Assembly: GCF_014851395.1 (NCBI RefSeq)
Contig: NW_024041039.1
Coordinates: forward strand, 10,273,513 to 10,337,512
Direction: 5' to 3'
Source: Micropterus salmoides
Taxonomy: Eukaryota; Chordata; Actinopteri; Centrarchiformes; Centrarchidae
Length of the DNA stretch: 64,000 bases
Shown: positions 53,564 to 63,259 of the stretch, piece by piece
How positions within the stretch are numbered: position 1 is the first letter of the stretch
Layout: each line of letters begins with the position of its first letter
Notes under the pieces: generated by a model
Seen by the model: only the letters and a program-made list of their open reading frames with translations
What the model was told of the DNA's origin: nothing
Databases searched by the model: none
Position numbers and translations under genes: made by a program

Positions 53564-54344
53564 AGATTGGCTTTATTTATTTGATTCCCCCCTCTCCTCT
53601 TTTCTTCCTCTCCTTCATTTTAGGCTAAGTGGCTTTATTCGTGCTTTCCCGACTGATTTCAGGGTCACTGTTTAAAACCAATTAAATCAGGAGAGTTTGA
53701 AAGGAGGCTCTGACAGTCTGGATGGGGGAGCTGCATGTAATCACACGCGGGGCGTCTGTCTCATGTCGTCACAGCCCATTTGCTGAAGACGGATCGATTT
53801 ACTCACGGATTTAAAAAAAAAAATGCATTTACTAAGGAAATAACAAAGGACTTAGAGAAAACACGGCAGCAGTGAGCATGTAACTAGATAGATTTCCTTT
53901 TTTTATTTGGTTCACCAGGTATTCAATCATAATGACATTATTATTATTATTTTACTGCCCATACTGCCATCTTTTAAATGTAACTATTTTTCCCCAGATA
54001 AAAGAATAAATTTCATCGGGTTTTCTTTTGATCAGCATACAACTACTAAGCTGCCAGCTCTGCGGAGCACCCATGCATCACATGTTCTGTCTCCCTGTAT
54101 CCAAATGTTATGACTAAAAACTATAACCACTAAAACGCTGCAACACACCTTTACCATGAGAAGAGATAAGGCATGCAACTACTACCCCCTTGTGGACAAA
54201 ATGAGAATGGACGTTCAGGTATGAACTTTCAGGGCTTCCATTACTGATTCACACTTCTGCACTGCAGAATATAATTGGCCTACTATATTACATTTTACTT
54301 ATTACTGCACAATCATATGGAATTAAGACTTATTGGAAAAATAC

Positions 54345-54415
54345 TGGTAATTGTTTGAGCTATAAAATGTAAAAATATATAAATAAAAAACTGTGAAAAA
54401 TGGCTGTTTCCTGAA
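54345..54415 (+). mobile_element. Decayed fragment of the 45286-type MITE
   Basis: taattgtttgagctataaaa, actgtgaaaaatgg and cctgaagcccaag match the central part of the 45286 and 57950 copies. Both ends are missing. Confidence 0.5.
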
Positions 54416-54788
54416 GCCCAAGAAAGTGTAATCAAACGGCTATTTGATTATTATTACTTACTATTCCATTAACCCATTTTCCTAAACCTTTTTGTCTTGT
54501 GATCTCTGCAGTGTCCTCATTGCAAGTGTCAGAAGTTGCAGATTTTGACCTCTAATATGCTCATATTGTCTCATTTTAATACATTTCCAAGGCACAACTA
54601 GCTAAGACTACCAATATTTGCATCATCATATGGACTCCTGAGATTTATCCTGTTAGCCACTGAAGGGGTCTTGATGATATCGATATCAGACAAGGAAAAG
54701 CAAATCCTCACAATTGATAAACTGTAACTGGAGAAGATTTGGTAACATTTTTGCTTAAAACATAAACATACACACTCAAAATCAGATT

Positions 54789-55686
54789 TAGGGATGAAAC
54801 GGGATGAAAATTGTCTATCACGATTATAGTGACCAAAATTATCACAGTTATCAGTATTATCACGGTATTGTAAAAATGTGCCAAAAACATTAAAATGTAG
54901 GCTACTGATACACACTGAAACCATTTCAACAAGTTTTACATTGGAAACTACTAACTGCCAATTTGTTTGCATAAACAATAAAATAACAGCCAGCATCTTT
55001 TGTAAACATATGAAAACCAGTGTGCATTATCAAGATTTTATATTTTATATTATATAGGTAATGCAATGCCCCCATGAGCCCAACAACTGACATAAATACT
55101 GTAGCGGAGTCTGTAGCGTTTTTCCTGTTCTGACACTTCAACTAATTGAATCGCTGCTGGACTTTAAATGAGCAAGATATGCTGGTTGGTTGACTAAACT
55201 GCGTAATGTGTTATCATGTGCAGTGGACGAATGGTCTGCAGACACAGGACGCACACGGCAGCAGAACAACGTGTAGCGTTTTTACAAGAGCAGCTAACAC
55301 TGAGAGCTTCAGTTTACAAGCTGTTAGCAAAAGCTAAAAGTTATATCACCCTGCATTCACTATAAGGTTTTCTTCAATCAAGTTTCTTTCAAACATGTTT
55401 CCCTCAGCGCTCTCATAAAAACTAAAATATGACCAGACTTCAGAGTGACTGAAAAATCTTCCGCCATGGTGTCATTGACCCAAACAAACCCACGTTGTAT
55501 ACTGCGCACGCGCGCCGGCTTCTCGGTGACGCTCGCTTTGGTTGATGCTGGACAGTATTTGCCGTGAGTTTATAATAGCGCGGTAACCGAACCCGGTTAT
55601 CATGGTAATTAAAATATGTAAGGTAAAAATAACCATCTGGAATGTTACCATGGTTTATCATTAAACCGGTAATCGTTTCATCCCTA
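54789..55686. mobile_element. hAT-like MITE, 898 bp, perfect ends and target duplication
   Basis: Thirteen-base terminal inverted repeats TAGGGATGAAACG are exact at both ends. The 8-mer atcagatt is identical on both sides (54781-54788 and 55687-55694). Sub-terminal repeats of ttatcacggta/ggttatcatggta type occur on both sides. The interior contains a CpG-rich patch (gcgcacgcgcgccggcttct, 55504 onward). Minus-strand frames inside (54598, 54926, 55440) have no transposase motif. The intact ends suggest one of the younger insertions here. Confidence 0.94.
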
Positions 55687-56720
55687 ATCAGATTACTGCA
55701 TTCCTAGATGCACCCTACCAACCCCATCCTCTACACAAATAACTGTGCCAGCTTGCACGGCAGAACGCTAAACTGTGCTCAGATGGCTTTACAGAGCACC
55801 AAATGCAGCTTAATTCACATTTAATTTACAGGCTCTGTGACCGGCTTTCCCTTAAATTAACACCGTCCTGTCTCCATCCTCGTTAACAGTGGATTTTTTG
55901 AGGGGAGTTATAGCAAAACTGCGGAGAAACACTGAGGCCGTTCTGCTCAGGGTTAATACCTCTGTCCAGTCATGCCTGGTGAGGACAGACGACAGCCCCT
56001 CAGCCTCTGGTCGGAGGTTCAGGACAGCAGGTTGTCAGACCCGGGGGGCTAGTGAGGTGTAAACAATGACACTTCAGTCTATATAAAACCTTCACCTGAG
56101 ACAAGTCGCACCCTGAGCACTTCGTAATTAGCTGACAGCATGAAAATAAGTGATCATTGCCAGTTTAAAAGTCATTATCTAACTTGCAGGTCAACTGAAG
56201 TTCATTACGACCAACACACATAGACCCAGCGTTCTTTGGCTAATCAGGGCCCTCCCTTCCTGTGTACTTTTCATGGTAATGCAGACATCTTTGCAAAGCT
56301 CACAAAATAAAATGCCCCAAAAAAGTCCATCACATTTTAGTTTTGTAGCCAAACATGTGCGCTCTTGGCCCAATAGCAGAAAAGCCAGAACTACTACTGT
56401 TGGGAGCCACTGTTACTTCCTTCTTAAATAAACAATAGTATGTGAGCAAAGTATTTGAAAAAAATTAGGTAGGCTAAATATTGCACAAGGTGTTTAGAGA
56501 AACTTTTGTATGATTTTCTTAGAGCAGTAAAATGATTGTCTTAACTTGGCAGAAATGAGAACTGGGTGTCACGCATTTCTATTGGCTTTAACACGGATTA
56601 TAAGTAGATCATTAGTGTTTTAGTTTAGGAGTGAACCATTCATTAAAAGTTAAAACCTCTACCAACCTCTATCACTAACCAATGACAAGACACCTGAAAT
56701 TCCCTGTCAACCCCTTCATA

Positions 56721-57007
56721 CAGTGTTTCTCATGCCACCCAACCACTTGTAAGCGGACTGAATCAGTTTATCAGTCAATAACAATATTGGGGGAGCAACA
56801 TATAAAAAAGGAGCCATGTTGAATTAGTTAAAAAACATTATAGAAATGATTCGCTTCAGCGTGATAGCATCAGCAAACTCTTGTCTTTTTATTTCCCTAT
56901 ATAAATAATGTTTATTCAGCTTAGTTCCACTCTATATATTTTCCCCCTTTTTCATCCACGCCCCCCTGCAGTGGCTCTATGCCCCCGTCCCACAGGCAGA
57001 ACCACTG
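56721..57007. mobile_element. hAT MITE, 287 bp
   Basis: The left end is CAGTGTTTCTCATGCC and the reverse complement of the right end CAGTGGTTCTGCC. Flanking 8-mers ccttcata (56713-56720) and ccttaata (57008-57015) agree at 7 of 8. It belongs to the cagtggttctc-type group, as do the elements at 22097 and 61962. Confidence 0.82.
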
Positions 57008-57432
57008 CCTTAATAGCAGACTGCAACTCATAGACACACATGTTCACAATAGACACAAGTAAGCGAGTTAAAGAGAACTGATATCCAAAAGAAATGTAGG
57101 AGGGGTAGTATAAGAAAACAAAGTAATTGTTTTGAGCTTCACTCAGAGCAAAGTCCACGACTGAAAATCTGTTGGAAGGAGGGAAGAGAACACAGTTTTG
57201 TTGGCCACAAATAAAGTTGGGAAAGAGATTTCTCAAGCATTTGCTGAGTCATTTGTACTGATTATGGTCATTTTGTGCGATGGTGAAATAAAAACATCTA
57301 CTTTATGCCCATTTAACTGTTTCTATTGTGAAACCTAAACATGTCAGGACTATATCACTAACAATAATGAAGAGGCCCACGTGCACATGCAAACATTTGA
57401 TAAAATATTATGATTAAAATATGTTTGGCATC

Positions 57433-57479
57433 CCCCGCGACCCTGTACGCAGGATAAGCGGTTGACGATGGATGAATGA
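57433..57479 (+). mobile_element. 47-bp retroposon stub with perfect 12-bp target duplication
   Basis: The 12-mer atgtttggcatc occurs at 57421-57432 and 57480-57491. Between them lie only 47 bases: ccccgcgaccctgtacgcag, then gataagcggttgacgatgga and tgaatga. This is the extreme 3' tail of the teleost family seen at 59853 and, decayed, at 39340. It is a severely 5'-truncated retrotransposition product. Confidence 0.9.
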
Positions 57480-57791
57480 ATGTTTGGCATCACAAACGAT
57501 TTGCATTGTATTATTGCGATTTCTGAGTATGAATAAAATATATCCCAAAGCTCTAAATGCTTTGCTGAAGACTCTGGACACTGTGAACAGAAAGATTTTT
57601 AACACCTTCAGTGTTGATTAAGTTGGTGAGTGAGCACAGCAACAACACCAGGAGTAAAAACACGAGGAAAGAGTTTTGTGGTCCTCTTTGTTTACAGCAC
57701 TTAGGCTTTACAAAAAAAAAACAATAACCAGAAATTTACACCATAAAGAGACAGTGTACCCTTACTCATGATACTCTTTGCATTCTTGCTT

Positions 57792-57792
<1 letters not shown>

Positions 57793-57838
<46 letters not shown>

Positions 57839-57849
57839 CACACACACAC
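57793..57849. repeat. (AC)n microsatellite
   Basis: AC run of about 28 units with one CG interruption. Confidence 0.97.
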
Positions 57850-57934
57850 GTATGTTATGTTAAAGTAGTCCATTGGATCAGATATTCATGTTAAGGTTCA
57901 CGTAAGATAGTGATGACACAATTCTTAAAAGCAG

Positions 57935-58272
57935 TAGGGGGCTTTTACAAATAAAATAAACTTAAACTGGAATTATTTTGGTTATTTTCTCGATTAATCA
58001 ATTTATTGTTAGGTCCAGGAAATTGTGAAAAATGTCAACCAGTGTTTCCCAAAGCCCAAGGTGACATCCTCAAATGTCTTATTTTCTCCATAACCCAAAT
58101 ATTTACAGTTTACTGTCATAGAGGATTAAAGAAACCAGAAAATTTACATTTGAGAAGCTGGAATCAGAGAATTTGGACTTTTTTTTCTTTTAAAGAAAGG
58201 ACCCAAAGCGATTAATTGCAGATTAATTTAATAGTTGACGACTAATCAATCAATCAATCGTTGCAGCTCTAA
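57935..58272 (+). mobile_element. Third copy of the 45286-type MITE
   Basis: Blocks in family order are ttattttctcgattaatcaa, ttgtgaaaaatgtc, gcccaaggtgacatcctcaa, agtttactgtcatagagg, agaaaccagaaaat, atttgagaagctgga and tcgttgcagctcta. The right end is clear. The left end is degraded and no convincing target duplication was found. Confidence 0.8.
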
Positions 58273-58686
58273 AGCTAAAGGAAAACTACTATATTTTTAG
58301 AGATACACTTCTCACAACGACTTGCTGGTGTAACCACTTGTTTTTGTGTAACCTTGTTACAGTTTTGAAGAATATCAAATGACTACCAACTACCAACCTT
58401 GCCAAAAGAGTTTGACACAAAAGAGAATTCAACATCTTTTTATAATTGGCATCCTTCTTAATATGGGACACGGCAGAACCGTCAGGGTTATGCAACAATG
58501 AGACTCAATATGCAAATCTTCCCAAAATACAATTCAGTCCACTCCTATCTCACTCCGCACTCCGCACGCAATTTAGCTGTATGTAATGGCATGGGTGTGT
58601 CCCACTTGACAAGCCATTTATCTGGCTCAGCTATTTCATAATTATTGTGGCATGATTACAGTTCAGTAGGTGTGATCATGTTGGTG

Positions 58687-59146
58687 TAGGCCTGGAAAAT
58701 AAAATAATAACAACAATTATCGCAATATAATTTTTTTCAATAAAAATATAACAAATTTTCAATAAATGTTTGATTTTAGTCACCTGAATCATACACCAAT
58801 TAGGACTTAATTTATTTTTGTTTATTCTGTTGAGGAAAAAGGACTGAAAAAGGTTTTACTTAATTTTACTTAAAGATATTTGTTGACAAAGATTTTATAA
58901 TAAATATTTTGAATGTTTTATCTCAGATTTGTGATGTAATCCACTATTTGGCATCAAGTGTTGATCATAAAGGAAAGTTTAAACCACAACTAACCATCAG
59001 GTTTCTTCAACTTTCACTCAGGAGCAAAAATCAGCCTTTAAACTTGAAAGAAAAAACTATTTGATACTTATCGTGATAATTATCGATATCGAAAGATATG
59101 AAACTTTTTATTGTGATAACATTTTTGGCCATATCGTCCAGTCCTA
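58687..59146. mobile_element. hAT-like MITE, 460 bp
   Basis: The left end is TAGGCCTGGAAAATA and the reverse complement of the right end TAGGACTGGACGATATG. Flanking 8-mers tgttggtg (58679-58686) and tgttggta (59147-59154) agree at 7 of 8. The right part (gatatcgaaagatatg, ggccatatcgtccagtccta) matches the teleost gggctggacgatatgg repeat. Confidence 0.85.
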
Positions 59147-59852
59147 TGTTGGTATAATCTAGGTTAGGGTAGGATATAAAAATATTTAAGCTCTCTGGCA
59201 CTGCAACCAAAACCTGATTCAAAATGTGTTATATTTCAAGAAAAGCCTTCATCTCTAATGCCCAATTCACGTATACCTCCAAATGTCTCATTTTGAAAGT
59301 GACCCTACTCTATACTAAACACAGGGTGAAGATATTGTGTATACCCTCTCCACTGGCTTTTGTCTCTCCTGCTGTCTTTGCTTTGCCACTATACAGTCTG
59401 TGGTCACTACAGACAGTGTGAAGTGGAAAGCATGTTTTTTTTTGTGGAGGTTAAAAGGAATAAAGTAGAGGTTCAGGAGAAGTTCAGGACTATTGCTCAC
59501 TTTCTGGACAGTACTCTACCTTACATCTAATCCCATCTGTGACTGTGAATTGGCCCTAGCTTGACTCCAATGTGACCACTAATTTTACATTAGAAATGTT
59601 GTGATTAAGATACGTCCACAAAGCCTCACCTGTAACAATAATGAATGCCTGCGAAGACTAGGCCTAGGCTATATCTTACATCTAATTAATTGTCTTCCCT
59701 CACTCTGAAAGGGTTTTAATCATATCCCTTTATTGTATTTCCAATTATATAGTTATATGTAGTTAACCTACAGGTTATATGATACGCGGCGAGCGTACGA
59801 AAAAAGCCCTAAAATTGTGTAACATTATTAGGTTGATTGGACAGATTGCGTT

Positions 59853-59932
59853 CTGCGATGGACGGGCCACCTGTCCAGGGTGTACCCCGCCTGTACACGG
59901 GATAAGCGGTTGACGATGGATGGATGGATGGA
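59853..59932 (+). mobile_element. 80-bp retroposon stub with perfect 15-bp target duplication
   Basis: tggacagattgcgtt occurs at 59838-59852 and 59933-59947. The 80 bases between read ctgcgatggacgggccacct, then gtccagggtgtaccccgcct, cggttgacgatgga and a (TGGA)n tail. It is the 3' end of the same family as the 57433 stub, 2.4 kb away. Confidence 0.93.
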
Positions 59933-59947
59933 TGGACAGATTGCGTT

Positions 59948-61448
59948 AACGTTACGGCAGTAGCTTTATCATCGAAATATTTATAAAATCCAATATCCTG
60001 CCAGATACAGGACTAAGATTAGTGGAAATCTCAAAGCAAACATAGTTCCAAATTGTTGTTCTCATTAGGTTAATTTAACTTTGCAGTATATTTTTCTACA
60101 TCTACACCGCTTTTTGCCTACTTATGAGGAGGAAAAAACGATGTCGTACAGGTGAAAAGTAGCAAACAAGCATGATTAATCCAACAGCAGAAGGGGTGAC
60201 TTCCGTAACTTTAAATTAATGTCAACAAACCAATCCAAAAATCACATATGGTGCTGCGGCACATCTTCCTTAGACAGGTTTCCATGGCGCTGCTCAGCAG
60301 CTGTGTGCGGAGTTCTGCGTGGCCGCCGAAAATTAAAAAAGAAAATAAAATTCTTTGTGGTGTTCATCCTTTTATATACAGTCTATGTGTTCATCAACAG
60401 GCCTGGATTAAAAAGTCAGCTTCCCCGCTGATAACAGCGCCACAAATCGACCACAAAACAAAGCAACAAGGCTGATCAGAATCGAGCACAGCAATCAGAA
60501 CCAACAACGGAGTTCATGATGACTTGGTCATTTGTCACGTGAAATACATTACTTAAATAATAAATAATAAAAATAACACGCGTCACTTCTCCTCTTAGCC
60601 CAAATAAGCCTGAAACATTCATGACCATACCAACCCTCCTGGGAGACTCCCGTTTTTCACTGCCCTCTCCCCGTTTCCTCCTGGGTCACATATGTTTAAT
60701 GTTACAGTAGGTGAGTGGTGGAGGCTATGCTGCTGACAAGCGTGATTGTAGATTTATTTCTGAAACAGTGTGGCAGTTTTGGCGAAGGACACTATAATTT
60801 CTCCCTAGTTCGTCACTTACTTACTGACTTACTTAAAAATTCTCTAATATCGCTTACAGCAGCTAACGCTGCCCATTGCTAAATTAGATTAGTCAAAATC
60901 ATCATCTAGTTAATGAAATGTTTATCAGTGGATGAGCGCTAATGTCAATGAGCGGTTGAATTATAGCATTTAACTTATTCTAAATATATCTGCGAGCTGC
61001 ATGTCTGTTGTTACAGTCCAAACATGTAATTGTGAGCTGAACATAACACATCTTCCAGCCAAACAAGCTCCTCTTTTAAATGTGCAACATCGTGAAATCT
61101 CAGAGTTGTAGACAGTCATGTAGTGGTTGAGAAATGGTTTCTGGTAGATTTGGGTAAACTTTAGGAGTACTGGTAAAGGGAAACATGAATATGCTACATA
61201 GAAAGTTATTATGGCAGATTATGTGTAAGGTCAAAAACACATGCTTATTCTCTCTCTGCACTTTCTAGCAGCAAATATTTATTGATGTGCAGTTGTTTAC
61301 ATGTTCAGTTGCTGAGACTGAAATCTTAGACATTTTTAACATAATCCATTTAGGAAAAGGTTTTATAGCCCACATACAGAACAGCTTTCAACATCGGCCT
61401 GTTCTAAGTAGTAGTCAGTAGTTTATACAGGAAACGGGTCTACTATCC
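59948..61448. other. Intron stretch, probable dispersed repeat sequence, not bounded
   Basis: Around 60270-60430 (ccttttatatacagtctatg) and 60630-60690 (accctcctgggagactcccg) are strings I associate with common teleost dispersed repeats, but ends could not be set. No exon was recognised. Confidence 0.4.
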
Positions 61449-61675
61449 GGGGCAGCAGTTGCTCAGGAGGTAGAGCGGGTTGGTCGGCGGGAAGGTCGGC
61501 GGTTCAATCCCGGCTCCCCCAGGTGCAAGTCAAAGTGTCCTTGGGAAAGATACTGAACCCCAAATTGCCCCTGGCGACTGTTCCCGCCAGTGTCAGTCAG
61601 TGTCAGTTTCTGTTTGAGCACTTACGCTCAGTATGTGTGAATGCAGATGTAGTGTAAAAGCGCTTTGATATCTAT
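61449..61675 (+). mobile_element. tRNA-derived SINE
   Basis: It opens with a tRNA-like head: ggggcagcagttgctcagga, A-box-like gctcaggaggtagagc, and B box ggttcaatccc at 61501-61511 followed by cggctccccc. The body reads caaagtgtccttgggaaaga, tactgaaccccaaattgccc and gtgtgaatgcagatgtagtg, and it stops at aaaagcgctttga. This order is characteristic of a common teleost tRNA-SINE, whose usual tail is longer, so this copy appears 3'-truncated or decayed. It is not a functional tRNA gene. Confidence 0.88.
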
Positions 61676-61961
61676 ACAAATTTCTCTACAGGATTTACAC
61701 TGATTAACACCTGTAAAGTTATACATCATACAGGATTGACATGACTGCAACAATGCTTTCCCAGAATGCCCATTGGATAATCCGGCCCAGTTCATCAGTG
61801 GTGATAAATGAATCATTGATTTAGAATGATCAATATTTTATTACACTTAGCAGAAGTAGCATTTCTTAAGATTCAGCAACCTCATTTGATTAGCCTAATG
61901 TGCACAGCAAAGTGTCTGAAAGGGAGTGGATGCATTATTCAGTAGAACAGATGTTGTAGGC

Positions 61962-62481
61962 CAGTGGTTCTCAAACTTTTTCACTTCAAAGACCCCTAAC
62001 TAGACCACGGACCCCCATCCAATAGGGTTTCGGCTTTTAGATTGTGTTATTAGCCTATAGAAAGTGTATGAAACCGTGCCTGTTCTTATCCACCTCTTCG
62101 ATGTGTCTCCTCACAATCCTGTGGCCTTCGTACAGCTGTGTAAGGTTGTTAACTCTGCCTAACATGGCTAGCTTCACCGTATTCTCCATATATGCCCTCA
62201 TACACTCATGTTTCTTAATGTTCTCAGATAAATGTATCGTGTCGTTTACTCCTGTAACAGTCCCCGCTATTTTAAAAAAGCAAGAAAAATGTTTTGCCCT
62301 TCAGGCATCAGATTTGAGGACGCTGATTGGCTTAATTTATGTTGCTATGGGCATATCTTTTGTCAGCTATTGGCTGTGTTGCTGTACTGCCTGGGTGATC
62401 TTTCTAGCGACCCAGAAGAGATCAGTGGATGAGCAGGAAGCTAATTTTCCATATATTGACTCCCCATTACATATTTTGTGA
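61962..62481. mobile_element. Probable hAT-derived repeat, right end uncertain
   Basis: The left end cagtggttctcaaacttttt, followed by gacccc and cggacccccat, is typical of teleost hAT non-autonomous elements. A right terminal repeat was not firmly found. A weak candidate (ttcaccacta, ending 62562) lacks a matching target duplication. A 145-codon plus-strand frame (62044-62481) lies inside. It is hydrophobic and cysteine-rich, I do not recognise it, and it is more likely repeat passenger sequence than a gene. Confidence 0.5.
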
Positions 62482-62562
62482 ATACCTAATAGACAGAAGT
62501 GTTTGGGTTCACAGACAACGTGTTGCAGTGTACAATGACAATTTACACTGTTGTTCACCACT

Positions 62563-62784
62563 AACCTTGTATAGCCTATCCTACATCATTATGCTGGGCA
62601 CACAGGCACACATCTCATCAGCCAATTGGTAGGTTACAGGGTTTATATAGGTACTGTGTAGTTACAAAATAGTTTAATCATTTAGATAACATGGTAACAG
62701 TCAATGTTACATAATGAAAATTATCATAAACAAAATTTCCTTGCATAAAATCACGAAGGAAAAAAAGAAATAAACCCTCCAGAA
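62563..62784. other. Short AT-rich spacer before the promoter-like zone
   Basis: Nothing recognised. Confidence 0.4.
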
Positions 62785-62976
62785 TCACTGGATGACGGTC
62801 CTACGGAGATTCCGGTCAGCTGTACGCATGTGCGATGTCCTGACCCGGCGGCACTTCCGTGAACACGCAAGGAATTCAGCACATGACGAGGACGAGAACA
62901 ATCTTGGTAACATAATAACTCTTCGGCTGAGTGATTAACAAACCTTCCGCGCCGCTAAATAATTCGGTTGTCGGTT
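62785..62976 (+). promoter_or_regulatory. CpG-rich promoter-like segment with NRF1/GABP-type sites
   Basis: Upstream of the plus-strand ATG the sequence becomes GC/CpG-rich. It carries cgcatgtgcg (62825-62834), close to the NRF1 palindrome, and CACTTCCG (62852-62859), the reverse of the CGGAAGTG ETS/GABP core. Both are common in TATA-less promoters of housekeeping and mitochondrial genes and in bidirectional promoters. Motif matches alone are weak evidence, but their place between AT-rich intron and a candidate first exon supports promoter function. Confidence 0.4.
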
Positions 62977-63046
62977 ATGGCCGCGACGCAGGTGCGGAAC
63001 AACGTGAAAGATGCTCTAGGCAGAGCCTCTGGCTGTTCGTGGAAAG
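62977..63046 (+). CDS. Candidate first exon of an unidentified plus-strand gene
   Basis: An ATG with purine at -3 and G at +4 (ggttATGG) sits in a CpG-rich stretch. It opens 23 codons plus one base (MAATQVRNNVKDALG, continuing to CSWK) and ends at a donor-like AAAG|GTAAAC (63047). I do not recognise the peptide. In mammals the gene beyond SLC25A21 on this side, in the opposite orientation, is MIPOL1, so this could be a 5' exon of its fish counterpart with the ATG used or not used. That is position-based inference and the peptide does not resemble MIPOL1 as I recall it. No downstream exon was identified before the window ends. It would be antisense to slc25a21 intron 1 and only 125 bases from its ATG exon. 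Confidence 0.35.
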
Positions 63047-63171
63047 GTAAACGAGGAGGGCGCCACTGCATTTGTGTGCTACATATATTCACATCGTGCA
63101 CACTCGTAAGCTATTGCGTAATGTGAATCAATAGTTTTAAATAACTGAAGTAAAACGATTGTTGGACTTAC

Positions 63172-63241
63172 CAGCGGATCCACCGGCAATAATCTGATGA
63201 GAAGCTTCACGGAGTAGGCTCTGCGGTTTTCTGGTTGTCAT
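63172..63241 (-). CDS. slc25a21: slc25a21 first coding exon (mitochondrial 2-oxodicarboxylate carrier)
   Basis: Read on the minus strand, an ATG at 63241 opens 23 codons plus one base, ending at 63172 in a consensus donor (G|GTAAGT, 63171-63166). The peptide contains SLLREASHQIIAGGSA, which matches from memory the N-terminus of vertebrate SLC25A21 (LVREASRQIVAGGSAG in human), including the start of the first transmembrane helix of the carrier fold. The family protein is about 300 residues in the inner mitochondrial membrane. It exchanges 2-oxoadipate and related C5-C7 oxodicarboxylates for 2-oxoglutarate in lysine and tryptophan breakdown. The exon ends in phase 1, and the next exon at 1640-1688 completes the glycine codon. 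The start is chosen because the homologous N-terminus is equally short and an acceptor-like site lies just upstream at 63260. Only this exon and the next are in the window. Confidence 0.92.
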
Positions 63242-63259
63242 GTTTAGTGTTCAGGTCTC
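63242..63259 (-). other. slc25a21: slc25a21 5'UTR part of the ATG exon
   Basis: Eighteen bases lie between the ATG (63241) and a good minus-strand acceptor: a run of T followed by gctatgccag, with AG at 63261-63260. They would be untranslated leader if the upstream leader intron is real. Unspliced transcription through this point is the alternative. Confidence 0.5.

Larger units (their letters stand above)
45621..54780. other. Long intron stretch, no gene recognised; several regulatory-looking blocks
   Basis: No exon was found. It contains microsatellites at 46670, 48976 and 53504 and a decayed MITE fragment near 54345-54415. Blocks 46300-46550, 46980-47300, 48690-48950, 51240-51560, 52600-52800 and 53600-53800 are repeat-free, less AT-rich than their surroundings and rich in homeodomain-type ATTA/TAAT cores. 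They are the best candidates in the window for conserved non-coding elements, but this is by appearance only. Confidence 0.4.
1689..63171 (-). other. slc25a21: slc25a21 intron 1 (about 61.5 kb)
   Basis: The intron is bounded by the exon 1 donor at 63171 and the exon 2 acceptor at 1689, both canonical GT/AG and both phase 1. It occupies 96% of the window. No further coding exon of the gene is expected inside it, because the two flanking peptides are contiguous in the family protein (AGGSAG-LVEIC). Its content is MITEs, retroposon fragments, microsatellites and unassigned single-copy sequence, listed separately. SLC25A21 has very large introns in mammals too, and its neighbourhood is known for long-range regulatory elements of the adjacent PAX9 gene. 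Any such role here is inference. Confidence 0.9.

Noticed and set aside
61449..61520. tRNA gene
   Set aside because: A- and B-box-like sequence is present, but the segment is fused to a SINE body and does not give a clean cloverleaf, so it is the head of a SINE.
62044..62481. Protein-coding gene of 145 codons
   Set aside because: It starts within a hAT-type element and shows no recognisable domain. Kept only as an observation to check.
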